Below, one piece after another: positions 29,521-39,171 of a stretch of DNA of 64,000 nt. The DNA is from Gordonia iterans (lineage in GTDB: Bacteria; Actinomycetota; Actinomycetes; Mycobacteriales; Mycobacteriaceae). The position numbers were made by a program, and so were the translations under genes. The stretch is taken from positions 2,542,001 to 2,606,000 of the forward strand of contig NZ_CP027433.1 in assembly GCF_002993285.1 (NCBI RefSeq). Reading direction: 5' to 3'. The notes beneath the pieces were generated by a model. That model did not search any database and was not told the origin of the DNA. It worked only from the letters and a program-made list of their open reading frames with translations. Positions within the stretch are counted from its first letter, which is position 1. Every line of letters begins with the position of its first letter.

Positions 29521-30309
29521 GTGAGCGCACACCGCATGATCACCGCCCTGACCGCTGTCGCGGTTCTGGCCTCCGGCGCCGTGCTGACCGCCTGCGGTTC
29601 GGGTGAGGCGCAGCCCTCGCGCGATCCTTCGGTCCTGAACGACAAGACCTTCCTGTCGACGCGCGTCGACGGCGATCCGATACCCGGCGGTGGGCCGCTG
29701 GAGGTGAGCTTCACTCCCGGCAGGATCGCCGCCACTGCGGGCTGCAACCGGCACATGGGCGAGGTCACGTTCGACGGCGACCGGCTGATCACCGGTCAGC
29801 TGGCCGCCACCATGATGGCGTGCCCGGGCGAGCGCGGCCGGGCGGACGCCTGGCTGGCGGACTTCTTCGCCGAGCCGCTGACCTGGTCGGCCACCGGCGA
29901 CGCACTCACCCTTCGGCGTGGAGCAGAGACCGTCGAACTCGTCGAGCGCAAGAACGCGGCCCTGGTCGGCCCCACCTGGACGGTCGACGCGATCGTGCAC
30001 TCGTCCGGGATCGAGTCGTCGGCGACGATCGAGCGCGTCACACCGACCTTGAGGTTCGGGACCGACGGCACCGTCACCGGCTTCACCGGCTGCAACTCCC
30101 TCAACGGGACCGCCACGGTGACCGGGAACAAGATCGAGTTCCGGGCGGTCGCCACCACCAAGAAGGCCTGCGAACCCGAGGTGAACCGCATCGAGAAGGC
30201 GGTGCTGGACACCCTGCGGGGCGCGGCCACCTACCGGATCGACGGGCAGTCGCTCGCCCTGACCAACGGCGCCGACCCCGCGATCGGGCTTCGGCTGAAG
30301 ACGGGCTGA
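29521..30309 (+). CDS. Lipoprotein with two META/HslJ domains
   Basis: 262 residues from the GTG at 29521. A lipoprotein signal peptide ends in a lipobox, VLTAC (cysteine about residue 24). Two META domains follow (about 40-140 and 150-255), each with the cysteine-containing signature ([12 protein letters not shown] and [12 protein letters not shown], plus MMACPGE and KKACEPE). HslJ-type domains are linked to stress or antibiotic tolerance in enterics; the role here is unknown. Divergent from secA2. An ATG five codons later is an alternative start. Confidence 0.8.
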   Translation: MSAHRMITALTAVAVLASGAVLTACGSGEAQPSRDPSVLNDKTFLSTRVDGDPIPGGGPLEVSFTPGRIAATAGCNRHMGEVTFDGDRLITGQLAATMMACPGERGRADAWLADFFAEPLTWSATGDALTLRRGAETVELVERKNAALVGPTWTVDAIVHSSGIESSATIERVTPTLRFGTDGTVTGFTGCNSLNGTATVTGNKIEFRAVATTKKACEPEVNRIEKAVLDTLRGAATYRIDGQSLALTNGADPAIGLRLKTG

Positions 30310-30351
30310 CGCCCGAACGCTCTCGACCCATCCCCGATGCGAAGGACTCCC

Positions 30352-31356
30352 ATGCCCGCGATGATCGATCCCAAGCCGCCCGTCGTCGTCACCGTCACCG
30401 GAGCCGCCGGCACCATCGGTTACGCCGCACTGTTCCGCGTCGCCGCGGGCGCCATGCTCGGACACGACCAGCCGGTATACCTGCGACTGCTCGAACTGCC
30501 CGACCGGGTCGCCGCCGCCGAGGGCATCGCGATGGAGCTCGACGACTGCGCATTGCCCCAGCTGGCGGAGGTGGAGGTGTACGACGACCCGCGCGCCGCC
30601 TTCGCCGGCGTGAACCACGCGCTGCTGATCGGGGCGAGACCGCGCAGCAAGGGAATGGAGCGGGCCGACCTGCTCTCGGCGAACGCGTCGATCTTCGCCG
30701 CGCAGGGCAGGCTGCTGAACGACGTCGCCGCGCCCGACGTGCGGATCACCGTGGTGGGCAATCCGGCCAACACGAACGCCGCCATCGCAGCACGCCACGC
30801 CCCGGACATTCCGCGGGAGCGCTTCTCGGCGCTCACCCGCCTCGATCACAACCGGGCCGTCGCGCAGCTGTCACACCGCGCAGACGTGCCGGTCACCGAG
30901 ATCTCCGGGGTCACCGTCTGGGGAAACCACTCGGCCACCCAGTACCCGGACATCTTCCACGCCCGGGTCGGCGATCGCACCGGCGCCGAGCTGGCGGCGG
31001 ACCGGAAGTGGCTGGAGAACGACTTCATCCCGACCGTCGCGCAGCGCGGATCGGCGATCATCGCCGCTCGCGGCGCGTCGTCGGCGGCCTCGGCGGCCAA
31101 CGGCACCATCGACCACGTGCACGACTGGGTGCTGGGCACGCCCGGCGACTCGTGGACGTCGGCCGCGATCGTCTCCCCGGGCGCCTACGGCGTGCCCGAG
31201 GGCCTGGTGTGCTCGTTCCCGGTCCGGTCCGTGGGGGGCGACTGGCAGATCGTGGAAGGGTTGGCGATCAACGACTTCTCCCGAGCCCGGATCGACGCCT
31301 CCGTCGCCGAACTCCAGGCCGAGATCGCCGCGGTCGACGCCCTCGGCGCCCCCTGA
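30352..31356 (+). CDS. mdh: Malate dehydrogenase
   Basis: 334 residues. NAD-binding [15 protein letters not shown] at the N-terminus; substrate-binding loop [15 protein letters not shown]; catalytic region LDHNRA and the active-site histidine in [12 protein letters not shown]. It oxidises malate to oxaloacetate in the TCA cycle and lies in the same region as malate synthase. ATG at 30352 is preceded by AAGGA at good spacing; an ATG five codons upstream overlaps that site and is rejected. Confidence 0.95.
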   Translation: MPAMIDPKPPVVVTVTGAAGTIGYAALFRVAAGAMLGHDQPVYLRLLELPDRVAAAEGIAMELDDCALPQLAEVEVYDDPRAAFAGVNHALLIGARPRSKGMERADLLSANASIFAAQGRLLNDVAAPDVRITVVGNPANTNAAIAARHAPDIPRERFSALTRLDHNRAVAQLSHRADVPVTEISGVTVWGNHSATQYPDIFHARVGDRTGAELAADRKWLENDFIPTVAQRGSAIIAARGASSAASAANGTIDHVHDWVLGTPGDSWTSAAIVSPGAYGVPEGLVCSFPVRSVGGDWQIVEGLAINDFSRARIDASVAELQAEIAAVDALGAP

Positions 31357-31432
31357 GATCTCTCGGCACCCCCGGAGACATCGACGCCCGGCGATCGTCC
31401 TGTCGAGGGAGCCTCACCCGGGCATAGCGCGG

Positions 31433-31438
31433 TATATT
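31433..31438 (+). promoter_or_regulatory. -10 element before the P-type ATPase remnant
   Basis: TATATT, the most AT-rich hexamer of the intergenic region 31357-31524. Transcription would start near 31445, about 80 bases before the ATPase start. No good -35 is seen. Confidence 0.4.
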
Positions 31439-31524
31439 TGCCGTATGGGCGCTTTTTCCGGCCCGAGGGCTCGGTCCGCCTCGCCGGCACCGCGTTCCAG
31501 GGCACAGCCCGGAGCGTGAGGACG

Positions 31525-33080
31525 ATGACCGAACCGGCACGACACGCGCTGACCCGCCGCGTGGACGACGCTCATGCGATGACCGCCGCCGAGGTGCTGG
31601 TGCGGCTCGGCGTCGACGAAGAGGACGGGCTCAGCACTGAGGAGGTGCAGACCCGGCGCCGGGAGATCGGCGCGAACCTTCTCGATCGGGCGGACGGCCC
31701 CTCGCGCTGGACGATCCTGATCGACCAACTGCGTAGCGCGGTCGTGGTGCTGTTGATTCTCGCCGCCGCGGCTGCCTTCGCCATCGGGAAGCCCATCGAG
31801 GGATTCGCCGTCCTCATCGTCCTCGTCGCGAACACGATCGTCGGGTTCGTGACGGAGTTGCGAGCGATCCGCTCGATCGAGGCGCTGGATGCGATGGCGC
31901 GCACCGTCGCCGACGTCGAACGCGACGGACGCCGCGACGAGGTCGACGCCGAGCAACTCGTACCCGGTGACCTCGTCGCGCTCGAAGCCGGTGACGCCGT
32001 ACCCGCCGACCTGCGTCTCCTGGAAGCCGAGGACTTGCGCATCGAAGAAGCCGCCCTCACCGGCGAAAGCGAGGCGGTCCTCAAAGGCACCGACCGAGTC
32101 GAGGCCGACACCGCGCTGGGTGATCGCTCCGGCATGGCCTACATGGGCACCACCGTCCTCGCCGGCCGAGCCCGCGGCGTGGTGGTCGCCACGGGTCCCC
32201 GCGCCGTCGTCGGGCAGATCGCCGAGCTGACCAGCGGCACCCGCAAGGCTCAGGCGCCGCTCCAGGCCGGACTGGAACGTCTCAGCCGCATCCTCACCGT
32301 CGTCGTCATCGTGCTGGCCTTCGCACTCACCGGGATCGGACTGCTCCGCGGCCTACCGCTGGACGGCGTGCTGGAGGTTTCGATCGCCCTCGCCGTCGCG
32401 ATCGTCCCCGAAGGGCTCCCGGCGGTGGCGACCCTCACGCTGGCGGTCGGCATGGCGCGGATGGCCCGCCGCAACGCGCTCGTCCGGCGACTTCCGGTCG
32501 TCGAGACACTCGGTTCCACGACGGTGATCGCGTCCGACAAGACCGGCACGCTCACCCGCAACATGATGACCGTCGCCGACGTGTGGCTCTGCGACGGCGT
32601 CGATGCGCATGACTTCTGGGCCGCCGCAACGCTGTGCAACGACGCGGACATCGCCCCCGACGGCGATCCCGTCGGAGACCCGACAGAGGCCGCGCTGCTC
32701 ACCGGAGCCGGTGCAGCCGGCCTCGACTGGCGGCGATTGCGTGAGGAGTCCCCCCGCACAGACGAGATCCCCTTCGACTCGGCAGCCAAGCGCATGGCGG
32801 TTCGCCCCCGGTCCGGTCTCGTGGTCAAAGGACGGGCTCCGGATTCGCCGGCGCCCACAAGAATCCGTTCCTGTGGACGGCTCTGGTCGTCGCCGTCGCG
32901 TTCGAAGCCGCCGCCCTCGGCATCCGGCCCCTACGTGACATTCTGGGGCTGACCGTCCTGCCGCCGACTGCGTGGGCGGCTGCTCTGGCAGTCGCCGTCG
33001 TCCCGCTGGTCCTCACCCAGACCGTCAGAATCGCCCGGGATCGCCCGGAGCCCGTCGTGTCGGCCGCGGGTACGCGGTGA
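31525..33080 (+). pseudogene. P-type cation-transporting ATPase, internal deletion and frameshift
   Basis: The first part (31525 to about 32835) is a normal P2-type ATPase N-terminal half: cation-ATPase N domain, actuator loop with LTGESEAV, membrane segments, PEGLP, and the phosphorylation motif SDKTGTLTRN. The nucleotide domain stops at LVVKG (normally followed by APE). The sequence then jumps, in another frame (codons from about 32841, stop 33078-33080), to the last two membrane helices, NPFLWTALVVAVAFEAAALG and ending TVRIARDRPEP. Roughly 1.2 kb including the rest of N and P domains and several helices is missing. It cannot pump ions. In the original frame translation ends near 32952 in unrelated residues. 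Confidence 0.88.
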
Positions 33081-33121
33081 ACCCTGCTCGCCCGCGACGG
33101 CGGGCGTTCTAGGATTGCTCC

Positions 33122-33958
33122 ATGAGCAAATCGAAGAAGGCCGACAAGGGAATCAAGCTCTCCAAGGCCGCGTACGAGACCGAGCTGTTCCGGCTGCAGA
33201 CCGAACTGGTCGCTCTGCAGGAGTGGGTACGCGCCACGGGAGCTCGGGTCGTCGTCGTCTTCGAAGGCCGCGACGCCGCGGGCAAAGGCGGCGCCATCAA
33301 ACGCATCACGCAGTACCTGAGCCCTCGCATCTGCCGTGTCGCCGCGCTGCCCGCGCCCACCGACCGCGAGAAGGGCCAGTGGTACTACCAGCGCTACGTG
33401 GCGCATCTGCCGGCGCCCGGCGAGATCGTCCTGTTCGATCGCTCCTGGTACAACCGCGCGGGCGTCGAGAAGGTGATGGGCTTCTGCACCCCGGAAGAGC
33501 ACACCCGGTTCCTGCGGCAGACGCCGATCTTCGAGCAGATGCTGATCGACGACGGAATCTTGTTGCGCAAGTACTGGTTCTCGGTCTCCGATGCCGAGCA
33601 ACTGCGCCGGTTCCGTGCGCGCCGCGACGATCCGGTGCGTCAGTGGAAACTCTCCCCGATGGACCTGGAGTCCATCTACCGGTGGGAGGACTACTCGCGC
33701 GCCAAGGACGAGATGATGGTGCACACTGACACCTCGGCGAGTCCGTGGTTCGTCGTCGAGTCGGACAACAAGAAGCACGCGCGCCTCAACATGATCTCGC
33801 ACCTGGTCTCGACGATTCCGTACACGCCGGTGCCGAGCCCCGAGGTGAAGCTCCCGAAGAAGCCGCTGACCACCGGCAACTACCATCGTCCGCCGCGGTC
33901 GCTGAGCAAGTTCGTGCCGGATCACGTCGCCACGCTGCTCGGCGACACCGAAGACTGA
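33122..33958 (+). CDS. ppk2: Polyphosphate kinase 2
   Basis: 278 residues. Walker A FEGRDAAGKGG (about 48-57), Walker B/lid segment LFDRSWYNRAGVEKVMGF, and QWKLSPMDLESIYRWEDYSRAKD, seen in two parts, are all as in class I PPK2. It transfers phosphate between polyphosphate and nucleotides, mostly making GTP/ATP from NDP. A TAGGAT hexamer ends 6 bases before the ATG, suggesting a leaderless message. A second, different PPK2 is at 57837. Confidence 0.93.
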   Translation: MSKSKKADKGIKLSKAAYETELFRLQTELVALQEWVRATGARVVVVFEGRDAAGKGGAIKRITQYLSPRICRVAALPAPTDREKGQWYYQRYVAHLPAPGEIVLFDRSWYNRAGVEKVMGFCTPEEHTRFLRQTPIFEQMLIDDGILLRKYWFSVSDAEQLRRFRARRDDPVRQWKLSPMDLESIYRWEDYSRAKDEMMVHTDTSASPWFVVESDNKKHARLNMISHLVSTIPYTPVPSPEVKLPKKPLTTGNYHRPPRSLSKFVPDHVATLLGDTED

Positions 33959-33971
33959 GACGCGAGCGACA

Positions 33972-35219
33972 GTGACCAGAAACCCCCATTCGGGTCTCTC
34001 TGCCCTGCGCCGGAAGGCGCGGCGAGCGTTCGAGTTCCACGATCTCATCTACCTCGTCGGCCCGGCCGGGTACCCGAACTACGGCGACGAACTGATCACC
34101 GAAGCATGGCTTCGGTACTTCGCCCGGCATCGGCCACTGGCCACCGTCGTGGTCGACTGCGGTCGCGCAGGCAATGCGAACCTGATTCTGCGCCAAGCGA
34201 ACCCGCGAGCGATCTTCGTCGACACCCTGTGGGAGCTGACTCGGTACGCGCACTCCGGACCGGACAACCCCGAGGTCGATCCGGAATGCCCGTGGGAGTG
34301 GGTCGCCGCGGCGGCCAGCCGATTCGGACCCGCGCCCCTGTCCAGCGCCGGCGTCGAATTGCTACTGCGCGCCAAGACGATTCACCTGGTGGGCGGCGGC
34401 TACGTCAACGACATCTGGCCCGAGCACGTCGGATTGATCGCGGCGATCGCCGAGGTCTCCCGCGTGACGGGCGCCCGCGCCGTCGCCACCGGACAGGGCC
34501 TGATGCCTCCGGTGGAGGGCGCGGCCCGCGAGCGGCTGATCTCCGACGCCGCGCAGTTCGACGTGTTCGACGTCCGCGACCGGCCGTCGTTCGATCTGAT
34601 CGCGGGCGCGCCGGGGGCGGTGCAGAACGGCGACGACGCCTGGCTCTCGCCGCGCATCCAGGCGCCCGAGTCCGCGGTGAACCCCTCCGGCGAAGTGATC
34701 CTGTGTGCGCAGAGCGACCTCACCGAGGACTTCCGCCGCGGGGACCTGCGCGGCGCTCAGGCCCTAGCGGCACTGCTGACCGACACCCTCGACGCGTGGG
34801 AGGTGCCCGGACACCGGGTCACCGTGGTCGAGGCGATTCCGGGAAAAGACATGGCAGTGCCCGATCTGATGGGTGATCGCCTGAGCGGCGCCCGGCGTCT
34901 CACGTTCGCGGACGTCTGGCGCGACGGCCTGCCGACCGGGCGCGGCGGCGTGTGGCTCTCGACCCGGTTCCATCCGCACCTGCTGGCCGCGGCGGCCGGC
35001 GACTCAGGAGTCGCGGTGGTGCCCAAGCCGGACTACTACGACACCAAGCACGCGTCGCTGATCTCGGCGGGCAGCCGCTGGACGTTGCTGACCGACGGCC
35101 AGACGGTGCCGGACCGCCCCACCGGCGGGGGCTTCGCACCACTGGCCGCCGGTGCCGCGACGGAGCGCAAGCATAATCTGGCCAAGGACCTCTATCCGTC
35201 CGGGGTGAACCTGCGCTAG
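33972..35219 (+). CDS. Polysaccharide pyruvyl transferase family protein
   Basis: 415 residues with the polysaccharide pyruvyl-transferase fold: YPNYGDELITEAWLRYF at the N-terminus, LVGGGYVNDIWPEHV in the middle and the family's STRFHPHLLAAAAG (usually RLH/RFH near the C-terminus). Members add ketal pyruvate to cell-surface glycans. GTG start at 33972, 13 bases after the ppk2 stop, so probably co-transcribed with ppk2. Substrate unknown. Confidence 0.8.
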   Translation: MTRNPHSGLSALRRKARRAFEFHDLIYLVGPAGYPNYGDELITEAWLRYFARHRPLATVVVDCGRAGNANLILRQANPRAIFVDTLWELTRYAHSGPDNPEVDPECPWEWVAAAASRFGPAPLSSAGVELLLRAKTIHLVGGGYVNDIWPEHVGLIAAIAEVSRVTGARAVATGQGLMPPVEGAARERLISDAAQFDVFDVRDRPSFDLIAGAPGAVQNGDDAWLSPRIQAPESAVNPSGEVILCAQSDLTEDFRRGDLRGAQALAALLTDTLDAWEVPGHRVTVVEAIPGKDMAVPDLMGDRLSGARRLTFADVWRDGLPTGRGGVWLSTRFHPHLLAAAAGDSGVAVVPKPDYYDTKHASLISAGSRWTLLTDGQTVPDRPTGGGFAPLAAGAATERKHNLAKDLYPSGVNLR

Positions 35220-35232
35220 GGTTGCTCGCCGT

Positions 35233-35529
35233 ATGTGGATAGGAACTCTGGAACTCGATTTTCTCCTCGGTGACGTGCACTCGCTCAAGCAGAAGCGCTC
35301 ACTGGTTCGCCCGCTGATCGCCGAGGTCCGGCGCCGGTTCGACGTCTCGGTCGCTGAAGTAGAACACCGGGATCTGCACCGGCGCACCGGGATCGGCGTC
35401 GCCGTCGTGAGCGCGGACCGTTCGCACACGGTGGACGTGCTCGACGCCGTCGAACGTCTCGCGGCGTCCCGGCCGGAGATGCAACTGCTGTCGGCCCGCG
35501 CGCGGTACACCTCGTCCGAGGACCTGTAG
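35233..35529 (+). CDS. DUF503 family protein
   Basis: 98 residues, the usual length for DUF503 (YlxP-like). The core LDFLLGDVHSLKQKRSLVRPLI is characteristic; seen here as LLGDVHSLKQKRSLV. Bacillus YlxP sits with ribosome-maturation genes, but a role has not been proven. It follows the pyruvyl-transferase gene by 13 bases. Confidence 0.85.
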   Translation: MWIGTLELDFLLGDVHSLKQKRSLVRPLIAEVRRRFDVSVAEVEHRDLHRRTGIGVAVVSADRSHTVDVLDAVERLAASRPEMQLLSARARYTSSEDL

Positions 35530-35586
35530 CCGCCGTACGCCGCCCAGTCACCGTACCTGCCCAGACACCGGACGTCGGAGGCGGTG

Positions 35587-35952
35587 TCAGTGATCGGCGG
35601 CGGCGGCCACGCAGAACTGGTTGCCCGCCGGATCGGCGAGGGTCACCCAGCTCATGCCCGGCATCTCCCGTTCGGCGATCAGGGTCGCTCCGGCATCGAC
35701 CAGCTTCTGCACCGTCGCCGCGCGATCCTCCGCGACCACGTCCAGGTGGATCCGGTTCTTGCCGGGAGTCGGGTCGTCGACCTTCTGGAAGGCCAGCAGC
35801 GGCGAACCCTCGCCGAGCGAGAGGACGACGAACCAGCCTTCGTTCTCCTCGAGCACGGTGGCGTCGAACGCGTCCCGCCACCAGTTGCTGAGGCCGAGTG
35901 CGTCGTCGGTGTCGACGGTGACCATCGCGAGCTTCAATGCAGTAGTAGACAT
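35587..35952 (-). CDS. VOC (glyoxalase/bleomycin-resistance) family protein
   Basis: 121 residues with one vicinal-oxygen-chelate module pair: LAMVTVDTDDALGLSNWWRDAFDA at the start, RIHLDVVAEDRAATVQKL in the middle and WVTLADPAGNQFCV at the end. Enzymatic activity or ligand cannot be told from sequence. TAATAT ends 6 bases before the ATG (35959-35964), so the message is probably leaderless. Confidence 0.85.
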   Translation of the reverse strand: MSTTALKLAMVTVDTDDALGLSNWWRDAFDATVLEENEGWFVVLSLGEGSPLLAFQKVDDPTPGKNRIHLDVVAEDRAATVQKLVDAGATLIAEREMPGMSWVTLADPAGNQFCVAAAADH

Positions 35953-35989
35953 ACACGCATATTACTCGAACATCTGTGCGCCCACCGGT

Positions 35990-38395
35990 TCATCGGCCGA
36001 ATCCCGCGTTCCTCAGCGCGTCCGCCATCGAGCCGGTGGCCGGCCGCTCCTGCCGCTGACCGCCTCCGCGCCGGCCGCCGCCCTGATCGTTGCCGCGCTG
36101 ATTTCGCCCACCGCGGCCACGACCCCCGCGCTGATCATCACGCTGATCGCCGCGCGGCCGGCCGCGGCCGCCCTTGCGCTCGGTGCCGGGCTCGTCGTTC
36201 AGCCGCAGCGAGAGCCCGATGCGCTGGCGGTCGACGTCGACCTCCATCACCTTGACCTTCACCACCTGCCCGGAGCGGACCACCTCGTGCGGATCGGAGA
36301 CGAATTTGTCGCTCATCGCCGAGACGTGCACCAGTCCGTCCTGGTGCACGCCGACGTCGACGAACGCCCCGAAAGCCGCCACATTGGTCACGACGCCTTC
36401 CAGCACCATGCCGGGTTTCAGGTCCCCGACCTTCTCCACGCCGCGCGCGAAGGTGGCGGTGGCGAACGCCGGACGCGGATCGCGGCCAGGCTTCTCCAGC
36501 TCGGCCAGAATGTCGGTGACCGTCGGCACGCCGAAGCGTTCGTCGGCGAAGTCTGCGGGCTTCAGCGTGCGCAGGGTCCGGGTGTCGCCGATCAACTCCC
36601 CCAGCGCGAGGCCGGTCCGGTCCAGGATCTTGCGGACCACGGGATAGGCCTCCGGATGCACACCCGAGGCGTCGAGCGGATCCTCGCCGTCGCGGATCCG
36701 GAGGAAGCCCGCGCACTGTTCGAATGCCTTGGGCCCCAAGCGCGGGACGTCGAGCAGGGCTTTGCGGCTGGGGAAGGCGCCGACGCCGTCGCGATGCGTC
36801 ACGATGGCCTGGGCCAGCGTCGGCGTCACCCCCGACACCCGCGACAGCAGCGGCACCGAGGCGGTGTTCAGGTCGACGCCGACCGCGTTCACCGCGTCCT
36901 CCACTACCGCGTCCAGGCTCTTGGCGAGGGTGCCCGGCGTGACGTCGTGCTGGTACTGGCCCACCCCGATCGACTTGGGATCGATCTTGACCAGCTCGGC
37001 CAGCGGATCCTGCAGGCGGCGCGCGATCGACACCGCGCCACGCAGCGACACGTCCATGTCGGGCAGCTCCTGCGAGGCGTACTCCGACGCCGAGTACACC
37101 GACGCGCCCGCCTCGCTCACCACTGCCTTCGCCGGCCCGGGCCGCCCGGCCTTGCGCAGATCGGCGATCAGCTCCGAGGCCAGGGCGTCGGTCTCGCGCG
37201 AGGCGGTGCCGTTGCCGATCGCGACCAGTTCGACGTCGTGCTTCGCGACGAGCGAGGCCAGGACTGCTTTGGCCTGATCCCACTTGTTGGCAGGCTGATG
37301 CGGGTAGATCGCACAGGTGTCGAGGACCTTGCCGGTGCCGTCGACCACCGCCACCTTGACCCCGGTCCGGAATCCCGGGTCCAGACCGAGAGTCGGGCGC
37401 GTGCCCGCCGGCGCCGCCAGCAGCAGATCCTTCAGATTGGTCGCGAACACGGCGACAGCCTGCTCCTCGGCCCGGCTGCGCAGCTTCAGGCGCGCCTCGA
37501 TGGTCGCCGAGATCAGCAGCTTGGTGCGCCAGGCCCAGCGCGCGGTGGCGGCGAGCCAGTCGGTGGCGGGCCCGTCCGCCGAGCGATCGATGCCGAGGCT
37601 CTGAGCGACCAGTGCGATGTAGTCCTCGTCCTCTCCGCCGTCGAAGGAGAGCGCCAGTGCGCCTTCCTTCTCGCCGCGCAGCACCGCGAGCACCCGATGG
37701 CTCGGCATGGTCTCCAGCGACTCGCTGAAGTCGAAGTAGTCGCGGAACTTCTGTGCGGCCGGCGTCGCGGCGATCTGCTCGGATTTGACTTCGGTACCGA
37801 GACGTCCTGCGGCCCAGAACTTCTCGCGGACGGCACCGACCAGTTCGGCATCCTCGGATGCCTTCTCGATCAGGATGTGGCGGGCGCCGTCCAGAGCGGC
37901 CGCGGCATCGGGGACCTGTTCGCCGACGTACGACGACGCCGCGTCTTCCGGAACCAGCGCCGGGTCGGCGAGCAGCGCCTCGGCGAGCGGCTCCAGGCCG
38001 GCTTCGCGCGCGATCTGAGCCTTGGTGCGGCGCTTCTTCTTGTACGGCAAGTAGATGTCTTCGACCCGCGCCTTGGTGTCGGCGGCCAGCAGCGCGGCAC
38101 GCAGCTGATCGGTCAGCTTGCCCTGCTCATCGATCGAGGCGATCACCGCGGCACGGCGTTCGTCGAGCTCACGGAGATAGGTGAGCCGGTCTTCGAGAAG
38201 GCGCAGCTGCGCGTCGTCGAGACTGCCGGTCGCCTCCTTGCGGTACCGGGCGATGAAGGGCACCGTCGAACCCTCATCGAGCATGGTCACTGCGGCGGCG
38301 ACCCGCCCCTCGGCGACGCCGAGTTCCTCGGCGATCCGGGCGTTGACCGACTTGAGCGGCAGCGGGTTCACGGGCGTTGCATCAGTTCCGGGCAC
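35990..38395 (-). CDS. tex: Tex-family RNA-binding transcription accessory protein
   Basis: 801 residues, full length. Order: Tex N-terminal helical domain, YqgF/RuvC-like fold (PTLGLDPGFRTGVKVAVVD, seen as LGLDPGFRTGVKVAVVD), helix-hairpin-helix repeats, and a C-terminal S1 RNA-binding domain (GMVLEGVVTNVAAFGAFVDVG). The tail is a disordered Gly-Arg-rich stretch with several RGG triplets (about the last 60 residues), which is likely to add RNA affinity. GTG at 38395 starts the homology (PGTDATPVNPLPLKSVNARI). Tex/Spt6-like proteins influence transcription and RNA handling. Confidence 0.93.
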   Translation of the reverse strand: MPGTDATPVNPLPLKSVNARIAEELGVAEGRVAAAVTMLDEGSTVPFIARYRKEATGSLDDAQLRLLEDRLTYLRELDERRAAVIASIDEQGKLTDQLRAALLAADTKARVEDIYLPYKKKRRTKAQIAREAGLEPLAEALLADPALVPEDAASSYVGEQVPDAAAALDGARHILIEKASEDAELVGAVREKFWAAGRLGTEVKSEQIAATPAAQKFRDYFDFSESLETMPSHRVLAVLRGEKEGALALSFDGGEDEDYIALVAQSLGIDRSADGPATDWLAATARWAWRTKLLISATIEARLKLRSRAEEQAVAVFATNLKDLLLAAPAGTRPTLGLDPGFRTGVKVAVVDGTGKVLDTCAIYPHQPANKWDQAKAVLASLVAKHDVELVAIGNGTASRETDALASELIADLRKAGRPGPAKAVVSEAGASVYSASEYASQELPDMDVSLRGAVSIARRLQDPLAELVKIDPKSIGVGQYQHDVTPGTLAKSLDAVVEDAVNAVGVDLNTASVPLLSRVSGVTPTLAQAIVTHRDGVGAFPSRKALLDVPRLGPKAFEQCAGFLRIRDGEDPLDASGVHPEAYPVVRKILDRTGLALGELIGDTRTLRTLKPADFADERFGVPTVTDILAELEKPGRDPRPAFATATFARGVEKVGDLKPGMVLEGVVTNVAAFGAFVDVGVHQDGLVHVSAMSDKFVSDPHEVVRSGQVVKVKVMEVDVDRQRIGLSLRLNDEPGTERKGGRGRPRGDQRDDQRGGRGRGGRNQRGNDQGGGRRGGGQRQERPATGSMADALRNAGFGR

Positions 38396-38499
38396 GCGCG
38401 AAAGGCTACCGGGCGCGCGGCGCGGGATGCACCAGCGGGCCGCCGCCGGCCGCGTCTGCGCCGGTCCCGGCAGCTTCTGCGCCCGGTTACAGTGGAGCC

Positions 38500-39171
38500 A
38501 TGGTCGATTCTCCGCGCGCCCGCCCCGAGGACACGACCGCGCGAGCTCCTGTCGTCGCACGCTCTCACGCTCGTACTCTCGACGATGCTCCGCACGCGCG
38601 GCGCGTCGCGCGTGCCCTGTCGATCACCGGCCGCGGTCTGCGGCTGGTGATCTTTACCCTCGCGACCCTGGCGGCCCTGGTCGGGCTGGTGGCGATGGTC
38701 GTCGGAGTCCTGATCTGGAGGCATGCCGATCAATGGCGGATCCCGATCGGTGTGATGGTGGTGGTACTGCTGTGTCTGCCCGCGGTGACGCTCCCGTTTG
38801 TGGTGCACCGGCGCCTGGCCCCGCTGACCCGGGCGATCGAACGCCCCGGCGTCCTCGCCGAGCAGACCAGAGACTACGTCGGCGACGTCCGCGCAGGCAC
38901 CGAGCTGACCGACGTGATCGCGATCGCATCCGGTCCGGACAAGGTGTGGAAGCCGCGCAGTCTCTGGCAGATGTCCCGGTTGGTCGCGTCGTTCACCTCC
39001 CGCGTCGTGCCCGACCCGAAGCGGCATCCGCTGCTGGCGGCGTTCACCCCCGTCTACCTCAAGACGCTCTGGCTGGTGGTGCTGGTGACGGCGTGGTCGT
39101 TGGCGGCGGCCGTGGTGGTGCTCGGCGGCTCACTCCTCGCCCTGCTCACCGGCTGGACTCCCACCGGCTGA
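38500..39171 (+). CDS. Small membrane protein of unknown family
   Basis: 223 residues. A basic N-terminal part (about 1-45) precedes two adjacent hydrophobic helices (LVIFTLATLAALVGLVAMVV and VMVVVLLCLPAVTLPFVV), a polar domain, and a last hydrophobic helix at the C-terminus (LVVLVTAWSLAAAVVVLGG). I do not recognise the family. TACAGT ends 6 bases before the ATG. Its 3' end overlaps the convergent MFS gene by 118 bases. Confidence 0.75.
   Translation: MVDSPRARPEDTTARAPVVARSHARTLDDAPHARRVARALSITGRGLRLVIFTLATLAALVGLVAMVVGVLIWRHADQWRIPIGVMVVVLLCLPAVTLPFVVHRRLAPLTRAIERPGVLAEQTRDYVGDVRAGTELTDVIAIASGPDKVWKPRSLWQMSRLVASFTSRVVPDPKRHPLLAAFTPVYLKTLWLVVLVTAWSLAAAVVVLGGSLLALLTGWTPTG

Noticed and set aside
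35621-38650. Plus-strand frame of about 1000 codons opposite tex
   Set aside because: Very long but antisense to Tex, whose domains are unambiguous.
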